From Nioella nitratireducens (GTDB taxonomy: Bacteria > Pseudomonadota > Alphaproteobacteria > Rhodobacterales > Rhodobacteraceae): a stretch of 56,539 bases of DNA. The stretch is taken from the NCBI RefSeq assembly GCF_001879715.1, contig NZ_MNBW01000019.1, forward strand, positions 1 to 56,539, given 5' to 3'. Positions 17,905 to 27,048 of the stretch are shown piece by piece. Position 1 is the stretch's first letter. The number at the start of each line of letters is the position of its first letter. Under the pieces are notes generated by a model. That model ran no database searches, had not been told where the DNA came from, and worked only from the letters and a program-made list of their open reading frames with translations. The translations under genes were made by a program, and so were the position numbers.

Positions 17905-17934
17905 GATCAAACCTTGTCGGGACAATCTAAGATC
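17905..17934. promoter_or_regulatory. Palindromic operator candidate between divergent genes
   Basis: The core TTGTCGGGACAA (17914-17925) is flanked symmetrically at five bases by GATC (17905-17908 and 17931-17934). It occupies most of the 54-base gap between the FMN reductase and TPP-enzyme starts and is well placed to bind a dimeric regulator acting on both. No regulator is nearby. Confidence 0.45.
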
Positions 17935-17944
17935 GAGGTCTGGA

Positions 17945-19585
17945 ATGGCAAATGTACATGGTGGGCAAATCCTGGTGGACTGTCTGAGGGCTTTCGGAGT
18001 CCGGCGGGTTTTCTCGGTGCCGGGGGAAAGTTTCCTGGCTGCGCTGGACGGATTGCACGACAGCGGACTGGAAAACGTCGTCTGCCGTCAGGAAGGTGGC
18101 GCGGCGATGATGGCCGAGGCGCATGGCAAGATGGGGCCGATGCCCGGCGTGGTCTTCGTGACACGCGGCCCCGGTGCGACCAATGCCAGCGCGGGCCTGC
18201 ATATCGCCATGCATGATGCCACGCCTCTGGTCTGTTTCGTCGGGCAGGCCCCGCTGAAGCACCGTGACCGGGGCGTGTTCCAAGAGGTCGATTACCGCGC
18301 GTTTTTCGGGCCGTTGGTGAAATGGGTGGCCGAGGTCGAACGCACCGACCGCATCGCGGAATATGTCGCCACGGCGTTTCGGATTGCCCGGTCGGGCCGC
18401 CCCGGTCCGGTCGTGCTGGCGCTGCCGGAAGATGTGCTGTCGGCCCTTGCCGAGGAAACGCCCCACACCGACGCCGCGTCGCCGGATCTGGAGATGTCGG
18501 ACCGGCAGGCCAAACGAGTGCTGGAGGTTCTGGGCACGGCAGAGCGCCCGATGATCGTGGTTGGCGGGTCCAGTTGGGATGCCACGACCGCGCAAACCGC
18601 GGCCGAGGTCGCCCGGCGTCTGGGTGCGCCGATCGCGGCCACGTTCCGGCGGCAGGACTATATCGACAACGATCACCCCAATTATGCGGGCGATCTGGGG
18701 GTGGGCATGAACCCCGCGTTGGGCAAGCGCTTGTCGCAGGCGGATGCGATCCTGGTGGTCGGGGCCGAGTTGAACGACATCACCACGCAGGATTTTTCGT
18801 TGATCGACGCCGCCCATCCGCCCCGGATCGTGCAGGCGAGTTCCGATCCCGATGCGCTGTCGAAACACTACCCGGCAGAGCTGTCGTTTACGGTCGATCC
18901 GGCGGCGGCCTTTGGTGCGCTTGCGGCGGCCTTGCCCGATCGCGCGGGGGCCGACCGGGGGGCAAAGGCCGCGCGGGCGGAATTCGAGGCCTGGCAGACG
19001 CCCAAGGAAACCCCCGGCGAGGTGAAGCTGGAAGAGGTCATCTGCTGGCTGCGCGACAATGCCGACCCCAAGACGATCATCACCAACGGCGCGGGCAATT
19101 ACGCGGCCTTCCTGCACCGCTATTACCGCTTTCGCCAGTTCGGCACGCAATTGGCGCCGACCTCGGGGTCGATGGGCTATGGCCTGCCCGCCGCCGTGTC
19201 GGCCAAGCTGAACCACCCCGAGCGGCCGGTGATCTGCCTTGCCGGGGACGGCTGTTTGCAAATGACCATTCAAGAGCTGTCCACCGCCCGCCAATATGGT
19301 GCGGATATCATCGTGATCGTGGCCAATAACGGGCGCTACGGCACGATTCGGATGCACCAGGAAAAGAGCTATCCGCAGCGGGTGTCGGGCACCAACCTGT
19401 TCAATCCCGATTACGTGGCGCTGGCCGGGGCCTATGGCGGCACCGGGCATCTGGTGACGAAAACCGGGGAGTTCCCCGCCGCCTATCGCGCGGCTGAGGC
19501 CGGCGGGCTGCATATCATCGAGCTACGGCTTGATCCCGACATGCTGTCGACCGGCTTTTCGATCAGCGATCTGACACAGGACTGA
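17945..19585 (+). CDS. Thiamine pyrophosphate-dependent enzyme, acetolactate synthase-like
   Basis: A 546-residue member of the acetohydroxyacid synthase / benzoylformate decarboxylase superfamily. The Pyr domain has the catalytic Glu in VCRQEGGAAMMAEA (near 50). A central FAD/NAD-type domain follows. The PP domain has the TPP-magnesium motif GDGCLQMTIQEL ending in IIVIVANN. The exact reaction is unknown; no ilvH small subunit is adjacent, so biosynthetic acetolactate synthase is unlikely. It is monocistronic and convergent with the MscS gene; a CAGGAC/GTCCTG hairpin spans the stop codon. Confidence 0.85.
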   Translation: MANVHGGQILVDCLRAFGVRRVFSVPGESFLAALDGLHDSGLENVVCRQEGGAAMMAEAHGKMGPMPGVVFVTRGPGATNASAGLHIAMHDATPLVCFVGQAPLKHRDRGVFQEVDYRAFFGPLVKWVAEVERTDRIAEYVATAFRIARSGRPGPVVLALPEDVLSALAEETPHTDAASPDLEMSDRQAKRVLEVLGTAERPMIVVGGSSWDATTAQTAAEVARRLGAPIAATFRRQDYIDNDHPNYAGDLGVGMNPALGKRLSQADAILVVGAELNDITTQDFSLIDAAHPPRIVQASSDPDALSKHYPAELSFTVDPAAAFGALAAALPDRAGADRGAKAARAEFEAWQTPKETPGEVKLEEVICWLRDNADPKTIITNGAGNYAAFLHRYYRFRQFGTQLAPTSGSMGYGLPAAVSAKLNHPERPVICLAGDGCLQMTIQELSTARQYGADIIVIVANNGRYGTIRMHQEKSYPQRVSGTNLFNPDYVALAGAYGGTGHLVTKTGEFPAAYRAAEAGGLHIIELRLDPDMLSTGFSISDLTQD

Positions 19586-19629
19586 TGTGTCCTGCCAACC
19601 GCATGGCTCCCACTTTTGCGCGACATGCC

Positions 19630-21000
19630 CTAGGTCGGGCGACCAGACGCGGTCTGCGGGGCGGCGGCGTCATCCAGCAATCGCACCTCGCGTTGCGGAA
19701 ACGGGATCGAGACGCCGTTTTCGTGGAACGCGTCCCACAGCGCGAGAAAGACGTTGCCACGGATGTTGGTAAGGCCGCCGGTGGGATCTTCGATCCAGAA
19801 GCGCAGGATGTAATCCACCGAGGAGTCGCCGAAGCCGACGATATGGCAAACCGGCTGCTTGATGGAAAGGACGCGATCCACGCTTTTCGCGGCCTCGATG
19901 GCCAGCGCGCGCACTTTGTGCGGGTCGTCGCCGTAGGACGTGCCGAAATGGATGTCGAGCCGCACATAGGCGTCGGAGTGGGACCAGTTCACCACCTGGT
20001 TGGTGATCAGGTCTTCGTTCGGAATCAGGTATTCCTTGCCGTCGCGGGTGACGACGCTGGCGTAGCGCGCGCCGAGCGTGTTGATCCAGCCGAAGGTGTC
20101 GCCAAGGCTGATCACGTCACCCGGTTTGATCGACTTGTCCAACAGAATGATGATGCCCGAGACGAGGTTGGACACGACCTTTTGCAGACCGAAGCCAAGC
20201 CCGACGCCGATGGCGCCAGAGAGGACCGCCAGCCCGGTCAGGTCGACGCCGACGGCGCGCAGCCCGGCAAAGAGCGCCGCGCCGTAGAGCAGCAGTTGCA
20301 CGGCCTTGACCACAAGCACGCGCATCGAGGGGGAAATATCCTCGTTTCGCTGGATACGGGCCGAGGCGGTCTTGGACAGGAAACGCGCCCCGAAGAGCAG
20401 TGCCGAAACGAGGACGAAGGCCTGCACCAGCAACAGCAGCGACAGGCGCATGCCGCCAATCGGGAAGCCGACACTGTCGAGCACGATCGCCGCGCGGTCG
20501 GTCAGGTTCAGGATCGAGAGGGTCACATAGCTCCATGCGCCATATCGCAGGATGGTGCGCATGACGGGCGAGCGGACATAGCGGGTGACGAAGGTGACGA
20601 CCAGCCAAGCCACCGCCAACCGCGCCGCGATGCTGAGCAGGTAGGATCGGCTTGGCCATGTCACCTCGCGCATGATCCAGACCGTCAGCCAGATCAGGAC
20701 GACGAAGAAGATGCCCAGCATCCGCTTGTGCACGAAGGCCAGAATGCGCATTCGCCACATCGGCCAGCCCTGCCGCGAGGCCATCCATTTGCGGATGCGG
20801 GGGCCGAACAGGCGGCGTAGCAGCCAAGCGGCCAGCAGCAGGCCCGCGACGATGCAGATCTGGTAGAAATTCCACGGGCGCAGCAGGCTTTCGGCGAAGG
20901 TGCGCAGCTCGTCAAACAATGACAGCCCGATATCGGCCGCCTGATCCAGCGGTGTCGGTGACGGGGCCGCGTCGAGCGGGGTGGGGGTGTCTGGCTCCAT
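19630..21000 (-). CDS. Mechanosensitive ion channel family protein (MscS type)
   Basis: Inner-membrane channel of 456 residues that opens under membrane tension. Several hydrophobic segments precede the MscS core. The pore-lining helix is GAIGVGLGFGLQKVVSNLVSG (quoted: GVGLGFGLQKVVSN) and the beta domain follows with IKPGDVISLGDTFGWI and YLIPNEDLITNQVVNWS. The extra N-terminal helices make it larger than E. coli MscS. Start at 21000 has ribosome site GAAGGAGC upstream. It is a single gene between the TPP enzyme and leuC. Confidence 0.9.
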   Translation of the reverse strand: MEPDTPTPLDAAPSPTPLDQAADIGLSLFDELRTFAESLLRPWNFYQICIVAGLLLAAWLLRRLFGPRIRKWMASRQGWPMWRMRILAFVHKRMLGIFFVVLIWLTVWIMREVTWPSRSYLLSIAARLAVAWLVVTFVTRYVRSPVMRTILRYGAWSYVTLSILNLTDRAAIVLDSVGFPIGGMRLSLLLLVQAFVLVSALLFGARFLSKTASARIQRNEDISPSMRVLVVKAVQLLLYGAALFAGLRAVGVDLTGLAVLSGAIGVGLGFGLQKVVSNLVSGIIILLDKSIKPGDVISLGDTFGWINTLGARYASVVTRDGKEYLIPNEDLITNQVVNWSHSDAYVRLDIHFGTSYGDDPHKVRALAIEAAKSVDRVLSIKQPVCHIVGFGDSSVDYILRFWIEDPTGGLTNIRGNVFLALWDAFHENGVSIPFPQREVRLLDDAAAPQTASGRPT

Positions 21001-21243
21001 GATGCTCCTTCGGGGCTGGATGAATCATGGCGCGTCGCGGCCCAACGGGCAAGCGCAACCCTTGGCAAGCGCGCGGGCCGGGTGTATCTGCCGGGGGGAT
21101 GACACGAATTTTCGACATGGATGACCGGACGCGCCTGCCCTGGCGGTTTTACGGTCTCTGCGCCTCGGGGCGGGTCAGCGGGCTATCGCCCAGCTGACCT
21201 TCGCCACCCTGTTCGCAGCCACACCCCCGAGAGAGACCCAAAG

Positions 21244-22650
21244 ATGACCGGCAAGACGCTCTACGACAAGATCTGGGATGCCCACCTGGCCCACGAGGCC
21301 GAGGACGGCACCAGCCTGCTTTATATCGACCGCCACCTGGTGCACGAAGTGACCAGCCCGCAGGCCTTTGAAGGGCTGCGCATGACGGGCCGCACGGTGC
21401 ATGCGCCCGACAAGACCATCGCCGTGCCGGACCATAACGTGCCGACCACGCCGGGCCGCGACAACCCCGACCAGATGCCAGAGGACAGCCGCATTCAGGT
21501 GGCTGCGCTGGACACCAACGCCAAGGAATTCGGGATTCACTACTACCCGGTGTCGGACGTGCGTCAGGGCATCGTGCACATCGTCGGCCCCGAGCAGGGC
21601 TGGACCCTGCCGGGCATGACCGTGGTTTGCGGCGACAGCCACACCGCAACCCACGGTGCCTTTGGCGCGCTGGCGCATGGCATCGGCACCTCTGAGGTCG
21701 AGCATGTGCTGGCGACGCAGACGCTGATCCAGTCGAAATCCAAGAACATGAAGGTCGAGATCACCGGCACGTTGCAACCGGGCGTCACCGCCAAGGACAT
21801 CACCCTTGCCGTGATCGGCGAGACCGGCACCGCAGGCGGCACCGGCTACGTCATCGAGTATTGCGGCGAAGCGATCCGCGACCTGTCGATGGAAGGCCGC
21901 ATGACCGTGTGCAACATGGCGATTGAAGGTGGCGCGCGCGCGGGCCTGATCGCGCCGGACCAGAAGACCTTTGATTATGTGCAGGGTCGCCCGCACGCGC
22001 CGAAGGGCGCCCAGTGGGAAGCGGCGCTGGCATGGTGGAAGACTCTCTATTCCGATGACGACGCGCATTGGGACAAGGTCATCACGCTGAAGGGCGAGGA
22101 TATCGCCCCCGTCGTGACCTGGGGCACCAGCCCCGAGGATGTGCTGCCGATCACGGCGAGCGTTCCGGCCCCGGAAGACTTTACCGGCGGAAAGGTCGAT
22201 GCGGCCAAGCGCGCGCTCGACTACATGGGCCTGACGCCGGGCCAGAAGCTGAGCGACGTGGCCATCGACACCGTCTTTATCGGCTCCTGCACCAATGGCC
22301 GGATCGAAGACCTGCGGGCCGCCGCCGCCGTGCTGAAGGGCAAGAAGATCAAGGACGGCATCCGCGCGATGGTGGTTCCCGGTTCGGGCCTTGTGCGCGC
22401 GCAGGCCGAGGAAGAGGGGCTGGCCGATATCTTCAAGGAGGCCGGTTTTGAATGGCGTCTGGCGGGCTGTTCCATGTGCCTTGCCATGAACCCTGACCAA
22501 CTGTCCCCCGGTGAGCGTTGCGCGGCAACCTCGAACCGGAACTTCGAAGGGCGTCAGGGCCGTGGGGGGCGCACCCACCTGATGAGCCCGGCCATGGCCG
22601 CCGCCGCTGCCGTGACCGGCCACCTGACCGATGTGCGCGACCTGATGTAA
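21244..22650 (+). CDS. leuC: 3-isopropylmalate dehydratase large subunit LeuC
   Basis: With LeuD it isomerises 2- to 3-isopropylmalate in leucine synthesis. The 4Fe-4S cluster ligands are visible as Cys in [12 protein letters not shown] (near 345) and the pair in [11 protein letters not shown] (near 405). The N-terminus [10 protein letters not shown] with the later [14 protein letters not shown] is typical. It has 468 residues, a normal length. The frame is open from 21121, but 21244 has a ribosome site (GAGAGACC) and fits the family start. leuD lies 3.6 kb downstream, separated by four other genes. Confidence 0.96.
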   Translation: MTGKTLYDKIWDAHLAHEAEDGTSLLYIDRHLVHEVTSPQAFEGLRMTGRTVHAPDKTIAVPDHNVPTTPGRDNPDQMPEDSRIQVAALDTNAKEFGIHYYPVSDVRQGIVHIVGPEQGWTLPGMTVVCGDSHTATHGAFGALAHGIGTSEVEHVLATQTLIQSKSKNMKVEITGTLQPGVTAKDITLAVIGETGTAGGTGYVIEYCGEAIRDLSMEGRMTVCNMAIEGGARAGLIAPDQKTFDYVQGRPHAPKGAQWEAALAWWKTLYSDDDAHWDKVITLKGEDIAPVVTWGTSPEDVLPITASVPAPEDFTGGKVDAAKRALDYMGLTPGQKLSDVAIDTVFIGSCTNGRIEDLRAAAAVLKGKKIKDGIRAMVVPGSGLVRAQAEEEGLADIFKEAGFEWRLAGCSMCLAMNPDQLSPGERCAATSNRNFEGRQGRGGRTHLMSPAMAAAAAVTGHLTDVRDLM

Positions 22651-22950
22651 AGCCACGAATCGCCTGCGCCGGTTGTCTTGCGCCCCGCGCGAAACAGCGG
22701 CCGCAGGCCGCCGCGCATCGACGGGCCGCCCCCCGACACGGCGATTTGGTCGGGCTTGGCGCACCGCTCAGAGCGTGTGCGGGTTTGGCCGACATACAGC
22801 GCTGCTGCACAAAGGTGGAATCGCAGCTCCGGGGCCCACCGACTTGGGGGACCCATACGTTGCGCGGGGAATACGAGGGACCGCCTGCAATGGCGGTTTT
22901 GCACAAATGCCCGGCGGGAAACCGTCGGGCATTCGCATTTCGGCACTGTT
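22651..22950 (+). terminator. Gene-free spacer with two terminator-like hairpins after leuC
   Basis: No gene is supported here. Two hairpins follow each other: ACCGCC/GGCGGT (22880-22885 with 22892-22897) trailed by TTTTG, and a longer extended hairpin AATGCCCG...CGGGCATT (22906-22933) closed by a GAAA tetraloop inside an inner CGG/CCG stem. Together they probably end the leuC transcript. The 230 bases before them hold nothing I recognise. Confidence 0.55.
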
Positions 22951-22987
22951 TTGACACATTTGATTGTCAACCTGTCTTAACAGACAG
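22951..22987 (+). promoter_or_regulatory. Promoter with two operator-like palindromes
   Basis: TTGACA (22951-22956) with TCTTAA (22975-22980) 18 bases on looks like a sigma70 promoter. Two inverted repeats overlap it: TTGACA-N8-TGTCAA (22951-22970) covers the -35 box and CTGTCT-TAAC-AGACAG (22972-22987) covers the -10 box and reaches the ribosome site. Both share the half-site TGTC/GACA, as expected for one repressor binding twice. Confidence 0.55.
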
Positions 22988-22999
22988 GAGACATCTGGA

Positions 23000-23698
23000 A
23001 TGAAGCAACTCGAGTTTTGGCTATCCTTGGGCAGTCCGTACACCTATCTGACGGTGATGCGGCTTCCTGAGATCGTCCAGAAAACCGGTCTGGAAGTTGA
23101 GTGGCGCGTCTTCTCGCTTCGCAAGGTCATGAGCTCGCTTGAAGGTCATCCGTTCTCGGAAAACCAGCCCAAGGCCAAATACATGTGGGATGATATCGGA
23201 CGTCGGGCCGCGAAATATGGCTTGTCCCCGCGCCTGCCTGCGCCGTTTCCGCTGGATGCCTGCGATCTGGCCAACCGGGTGGCGCTGGTCGCCGATCAGG
23301 AAGGACGGCTGAGGGATTTCGTCATTGCCAGCTTTCGCCGGTGGTTCCATGACGGCCACCCCGCCGGGGCCGAGCCCAACCTGAGCCACAGCCTGACCGA
23401 AGTGGGCCTGAACCCGGACAAGGTGATTCGCCGCGCAGAAAGCGCCGCGATTGAACGGGCCTTTGAAAAAGAGACCAGTGCCGCGCGCGAGCGGGGGATT
23501 TTCGGCGCCCCCAGTTTTGTCGTCGATGGCGAATTGTTCTGGGGCGATGACCGGCTGAATGACGCAGTGGCCTTTGCCATTCCGCAGCCCAAGGCGCGGG
23601 TGATGAAGAAATCGGCCTCGGTCGTCACGCAATTGCGGCCAAAGCCCGGTCCAGGGCGGAATTCGATCGTACCCCGCAGGCCGTTGCCGCACGGGTAA
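23000..23698 (+). CDS. 2-hydroxychromene-2-carboxylate isomerase / DsbA-like protein
   Basis: Thioredoxin-fold protein of the HCCA isomerase family, 232 residues. It starts KQLEFWLSLGSPYTYL, where the family's catalytic Ser sits in SPY, and has the conserved GIFGAPSFVVDGELFWGDDRL near the C-terminus (quoted: GAPSFVVDGELFWGDDRL). Such enzymes use glutathione and act in aromatic breakdown; the actual substrate is unknown. After the normal family end the frame continues for about 30 Arg/Pro/Lys-rich residues, overlapping the convergent gene by 74 bases, so the native stop may have been lost. Ribosome site ACAGGAGACA. Confidence 0.83.
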   Translation: MKQLEFWLSLGSPYTYLTVMRLPEIVQKTGLEVEWRVFSLRKVMSSLEGHPFSENQPKAKYMWDDIGRRAAKYGLSPRLPAPFPLDACDLANRVALVADQEGRLRDFVIASFRRWFHDGHPAGAEPNLSHSLTEVGLNPDKVIRRAESAAIERAFEKETSAARERGIFGAPSFVVDGELFWGDDRLNDAVAFAIPQPKARVMKKSASVVTQLRPKPGPGRNSIVPRRPLPHG

Positions 23699-24149
23699 CG
23701 AGGGTATCGACGGCTGTCGCCGGATCGTCGGCGCCAAGGGCCTGGCTCCGCGCGGCCAGCCTGTCGATTGCCGTGCCGCTGTTCCCCAGTTTGCCGACCA
23801 GCCAGTCGCAAAGCAGCACCATGTCGCCCGCCTGAGCTTCGCCGGTTCGGTAATGATCCATGATCGCATCGCGCAGTTCGGTCTTGCCGCCATTGGGAAA
23901 GTCACCGTCCTGTGCCAGCACAAGGGCGGCCAGCCCGACCGTGGCCATGCGCGGTTCGACGATCGACTCGACCGGGTCGGAATGCTGGCGGATCAGGCCC
24001 GACAGCCGCGTGCCGCGCCCGGCCAATTCCTGCCCAAGGTCCATCGCCATATCGACAGTGTTGCGCAGCGTGCCGATCTTGCGGCGATGGGTCAGGAAAA
24101 TGCCAACCGGGATGGCAAGGAATATGGCTATTGCGAGGATGGTTTCCAT
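23625..24149 (-). CDS. Hypothetical protein with one N-terminal membrane helix
   Basis: A 174-residue protein of unknown function. Residues 3-22 (TILAIAIFLAIPVGIFLTH) form a membrane anchor; the rest is a soluble, mostly helical, Ala- and Asp-rich domain, probably cytoplasmic given the RRK after the helix. Ribosome site AAGGAGAG fixes the ATG at 24149 rather than the upstream ATG at 24179. It overlaps the convergent isomerase gene by 74 bases at the 3' end. I do not recognise the family. Confidence 0.65.
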   Translation of the reverse strand: METILAIAIFLAIPVGIFLTHRRKIGTLRNTVDMAMDLGQELAGRGTRLSGLIRQHSDPVESIVEPRMATVGLAALVLAQDGDFPNGGKTELRDAIMDHYRTGEAQAGDMVLLCDWLVGKLGNSGTAIDRLAARSQALGADDPATAVDTLVTRAATACGVRSNSALDRALAAIA

Positions 24150-24225
24150 GAAGACTCTCCTTTGACAGGACTTTGACATGACACCCCGGTCCGGCCAGGA
24201 CCGGCCGGGGCGGATGCAAGCGCGA

Positions 24226-25404
24226 TCAGAGGAAAATGCGTTCGATCGTCCAGTAGGCGGCCACGATGCTGATCACGACCGAGCCGACCATCGACACGGC
24301 CCGATAGGTCACCTGAAGCTCGCGCACGGGCTTTTCTTCCTCGGGCAGAGGGGCCAGCGTAGACAGGCGGCAGGCCACCATGACAAGCACCAGCATCGTC
24401 ATGATGATGGCGAGCTGGCCGAATTCGACGCCGATGTTGAAGCCGATCAAGGCGGCGACAAAGCTGCTCGCGGTGATTCCGAATTCGCCAAGCACCGTTG
24501 CAAAGCCAAGCCCGTGCAGCAGGCCGAAGGCGAAGACGACGGCGGTTCGGGTTTTCACGTTGGTATGGCCCCAGATGTTTTCCAGCCCGACGAACACGAT
24601 CGACAGCGCGATGAGGGGTTCGACGATGCTGGGGGACACCGAGACGATGCCAAGACTGGCCAGGGCCAGCGCTATCGTGTGGGCCGCGGTAAAGGATGTG
24701 ACCTGAAACAGCAGGGGCCGCAGGTGCAGCGAGAAGAAGAAGAGGCCGAGCACGAAGAGGATGTGGTCGACGCCGAGGGGAACGATATGTTCAAAGCCCA
24801 CCGGGATATAGCGCAGGAAGACCGAGCCTGCGCCCTCGGTCCGGATCTCGATCCGCGACAGGGGTTCGGTCAGGTTGCCGTCTTGCAGAAAGGCGGTGTA
24901 GGCATCCTCGCCGCCGCCGACCTGCCGCACGACCAGGTCACCATAAAGCGCGGCCCAGCCGAATTGCACCGGGCTGTCGCCTTCGGGCAGGTCTGCCGTC
25001 AGGTTGATGGTCGAGGTTCGGGCAACGTCGGTGTTGCCGATCTCGGGGATCGACGCGCCCACGAGGGTGGGCACGATGCGCGCTCCATCCACCTCGATCA
25101 CGATGCGGCGGGCCATGCGCGGCCAGAACTCATCGAGCGCGGTGCGCAGGGCCATCGGGCTCATGGTGCGGTAGCGGTCGTAGGTTTCGGCTTCGGGGGC
25201 CTCGGTGGTATCGACCAGTGTCGAGAGGTCCATTTCCGCAAGGATGGATTCCAGTGACAGCTGAATGTCTACGGATACCGAGTCGGGCCTGACGGCGATG
25301 TCTGAAATGGCAGGGTCGATTTCATGGGCGCGGGCAAGGGGGGCGGCGCTCACGAGGATGAGAATTGACAGCGCAAGGAAACGCGCCAGTTTGTTTGAAA
25401 ACAT
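24226..25404 (-). CDS. HupE/UreJ family membrane protein, putative metal permease
   Basis: A 392-residue protein with a Sec signal peptide (residues 1-26, ending APLARA), a periplasmic domain of about 170 residues, and six to seven C-terminal helices matching HupE/UreJ-type nickel/cobalt/copper permeases. Metal-binding histidines are in FEHIVPLGVDHILFVL, TAAHTIALAL and GLLHGLGFATVL. After predicted cleavage the mature protein begins HEIDP. It is divergent, head-to-head, from a DUF4198-like periplasmic protein whose mature end is also HE. No hydrogenase or urease genes are in the window. An ATG at 25419 is an alternative start. Confidence 0.82.
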   Translation of the reverse strand: MFSNKLARFLALSILILVSAAPLARAHEIDPAISDIAVRPDSVSVDIQLSLESILAEMDLSTLVDTTEAPEAETYDRYRTMSPMALRTALDEFWPRMARRIVIEVDGARIVPTLVGASIPEIGNTDVARTSTINLTADLPEGDSPVQFGWAALYGDLVVRQVGGGEDAYTAFLQDGNLTEPLSRIEIRTEGAGSVFLRYIPVGFEHIVPLGVDHILFVLGLFFFSLHLRPLLFQVTSFTAAHTIALALASLGIVSVSPSIVEPLIALSIVFVGLENIWGHTNVKTRTAVVFAFGLLHGLGFATVLGEFGITASSFVAALIGFNIGVEFGQLAIIMTMLVLVMVACRLSTLAPLPEEEKPVRELQVTYRAVSMVGSVVISIVAAYWTIERIFL

Positions 25405-25417
25405 ATTGGAATCTCTC

Positions 25418-26233
25418 ATGTCCTATCTCGCTCGCGTTTTGTTTGCCGTAAATGTGGCGCTGTTGCCAGCCATTCCCAGTGCCGCGCATGAATTCTGGAT
25501 AGATCCGGTGGAGTATTCGATCTCGCCCGGGGATCAGTTGCAGGCGCATATTCGCGTCGGGTCCAACTATGACGGCACCTCTCTGGTCTATTTGCCGCGC
25601 AATTTTTCGCGGTTCGAGGTGGCGATTGGGGATGAGTTGATCGCGGTCGAGGGCCGGATGGGCGCGCGCCCGGCCTTGCAGATGGAGACCCCCGGCGAGG
25701 GGCTGGCGGTGATCCTTTACGAGGCCACCGACAATATCGTGAACTGGGACGAGTGGGACCGCTTCGTGGGCTTTTGTGAACACAAGGATTTCACCGAGGT
25801 TCTGGACCGTCATCTGGACCGTGGCTTGCCCCAGACCGGGTTTTCAGAATCCTATACCCGCCATGTGAAAAGCCTTGTCGCGATCGGCGATGGCGCGGGC
25901 GCGGATCGGGCGTTTGGCCTGCGCACCGAATTCGTGGCGCTTGCCAATCCCTATACCGACGATCTGTCGGACGGCCTGCCCGTGCGGTTGCTGCTGGAGG
26001 GTGAGCCACGCCGCGATGTGCAGGTGGAACTGTGGGACCGCGCCCCGGATGGCGAGATTTCGGTGGTGAAATACCGGACCGATCAGGACGGCGAGGCGCT
26101 GTTGCCGGTGGTGCCGGGGCATATCTACATGGCCGATTCCGTCACCATGCTCGAGCGTGAACCGGAAACCCCGGACGATCCGGTGTGGCATTCGCTTTGG
26201 GCCTCGCTCACCTTCGAGGTGCCTGCGGAATAG
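25418..26233 (+). CDS. DUF4198-like periplasmic protein, putative metal uptake component
   Basis: A 271-residue exported protein. Residues 1-23 form a Sec signal peptide (LFAVNVALLPAIPSAA), after which the mature chain starts HEFWIDPVEYSISPGDQ. That AHEFW start and the beta-rich body (two domains, second with DVQVELWDRAP) match DUF4198 proteins found with nickel/cobalt transporters. It is coded opposite the HupE-like gene with start codons at most 14 bases apart, so its promoter must lie inside that gene. Role in metal binding is inferred. Confidence 0.75.
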   Translation: MSYLARVLFAVNVALLPAIPSAAHEFWIDPVEYSISPGDQLQAHIRVGSNYDGTSLVYLPRNFSRFEVAIGDELIAVEGRMGARPALQMETPGEGLAVILYEATDNIVNWDEWDRFVGFCEHKDFTEVLDRHLDRGLPQTGFSESYTRHVKSLVAIGDGAGADRAFGLRTEFVALANPYTDDLSDGLPVRLLLEGEPRRDVQVELWDRAPDGEISVVKYRTDQDGEALLPVVPGHIYMADSVTMLEREPETPDDPVWHSLWASLTFEVPAE

Positions 26234-26299
26234 GGGCGTCTTGTGTTGGCGAGGCGAAGCGGCTATGCCCCTTTGCGGACGTGAAGGAGACCCCGTGAC

Positions 26300-26905
26300 A
26301 TGGAAAAGTTCACCAAGCTGACCGGCATCGCCGCACCGCTGCCGTTGATCAACGTCGATACCGACATGATCATTCCCAAGCAGTTCCTGAAGACGATCAA
26401 GCGCTCGGGCCTCGGGGTGAACCTGTTCGACGAAATGCGCTATGACGATGACGGCAACGAGATTGCCGATTTCGTGCTGAACAAACCCGCCTATCGCAAC
26501 GCGGAAATCCTTGTCGCCGGTGACAATTTCGGCTGTGGCTCGTCGCGGGAACACGCGCCTTGGGCGCTGCTTGACTTCGGTATCCGCTGCGTGATCGCAC
26601 CAAGCTTTGCCGACATCTTCTTCAACAACTGCTTCAAGAACGGCATCCTGCCCATCGTCCTGCCGCAAGAGCAGGTCGATCTGCTGATGGACGATGCAGA
26701 GCGTGGCGCCAATGCCGTGGTCTCGGTCGATCTGGAAAACCAGACCATCACAGGCCCCGATGGCGGGGAAATCCACTTCGAGGTCGACGCTTTCCGCAAG
26801 CATTGCCTGCTGAACGGTCTGGACGATATTGGCCTGACGCTGGAGAAAGCGGCGTCGATCGAGGCGTTCGAGACGAAGGCTGCGCAAGAGCGCCCTTGGG
26901 TCTGA
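26300..26905 (+). CDS. leuD: 3-isopropylmalate dehydratase small subunit LeuD
   Basis: Swivel-domain subunit of isopropylmalate isomerase, 201 residues, partner of LeuC. Typical motifs are [19 protein letters not shown] (near 20), [17 protein letters not shown] (near 75) and [13 protein letters not shown] (near 112). Ribosome site AAGGAGAC lies 12 bases before the ATG. A strong terminator follows. The gene is separated from leuC and leuB by unrelated genes and is probably transcribed alone. Confidence 0.96.
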   Translation: MEKFTKLTGIAAPLPLINVDTDMIIPKQFLKTIKRSGLGVNLFDEMRYDDDGNEIADFVLNKPAYRNAEILVAGDNFGCGSSREHAPWALLDFGIRCVIAPSFADIFFNNCFKNGILPIVLPQEQVDLLMDDAERGANAVVSVDLENQTITGPDGGEIHFEVDAFRKHCLLNGLDDIGLTLEKAASIEAFETKAAQERPWV

Positions 26906-26928
26906 AAACCTCGAAAACACAACATGTT

Positions 26929-26960
26929 GCCCCTCGGAATTTCCGGGGGGCTATTTTTTT
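26929..26960 (+). terminator. Rho-independent terminator of leuD
   Basis: A 9-base stem with one G-T pair (GCCCCTCGG at 26929-26937, CCGGGGGGC at 26943-26951) followed by TATTTTTTT, 24 bases after the leuD stop. Confidence 0.88.
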
Positions 26961-27048
26961 GTGACTGATGCAACAGAGAGACAGTGAATTTCTCAAAATC
27001 GCCACAGTGATTTCTTAGCCCCAGTCAAACACTTGCGAAGTTGGGCGA

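Noticed and set aside
17927-19513. Long minus-strand open frame opposite the TPP enzyme
   Set aside because: Same reason; the plus strand has full TPP-enzyme motifs.
24226-25404. Hydrogenase or urease accessory gene
   Set aside because: No hydrogenase or urease structural or maturation genes are in the window; family name only.
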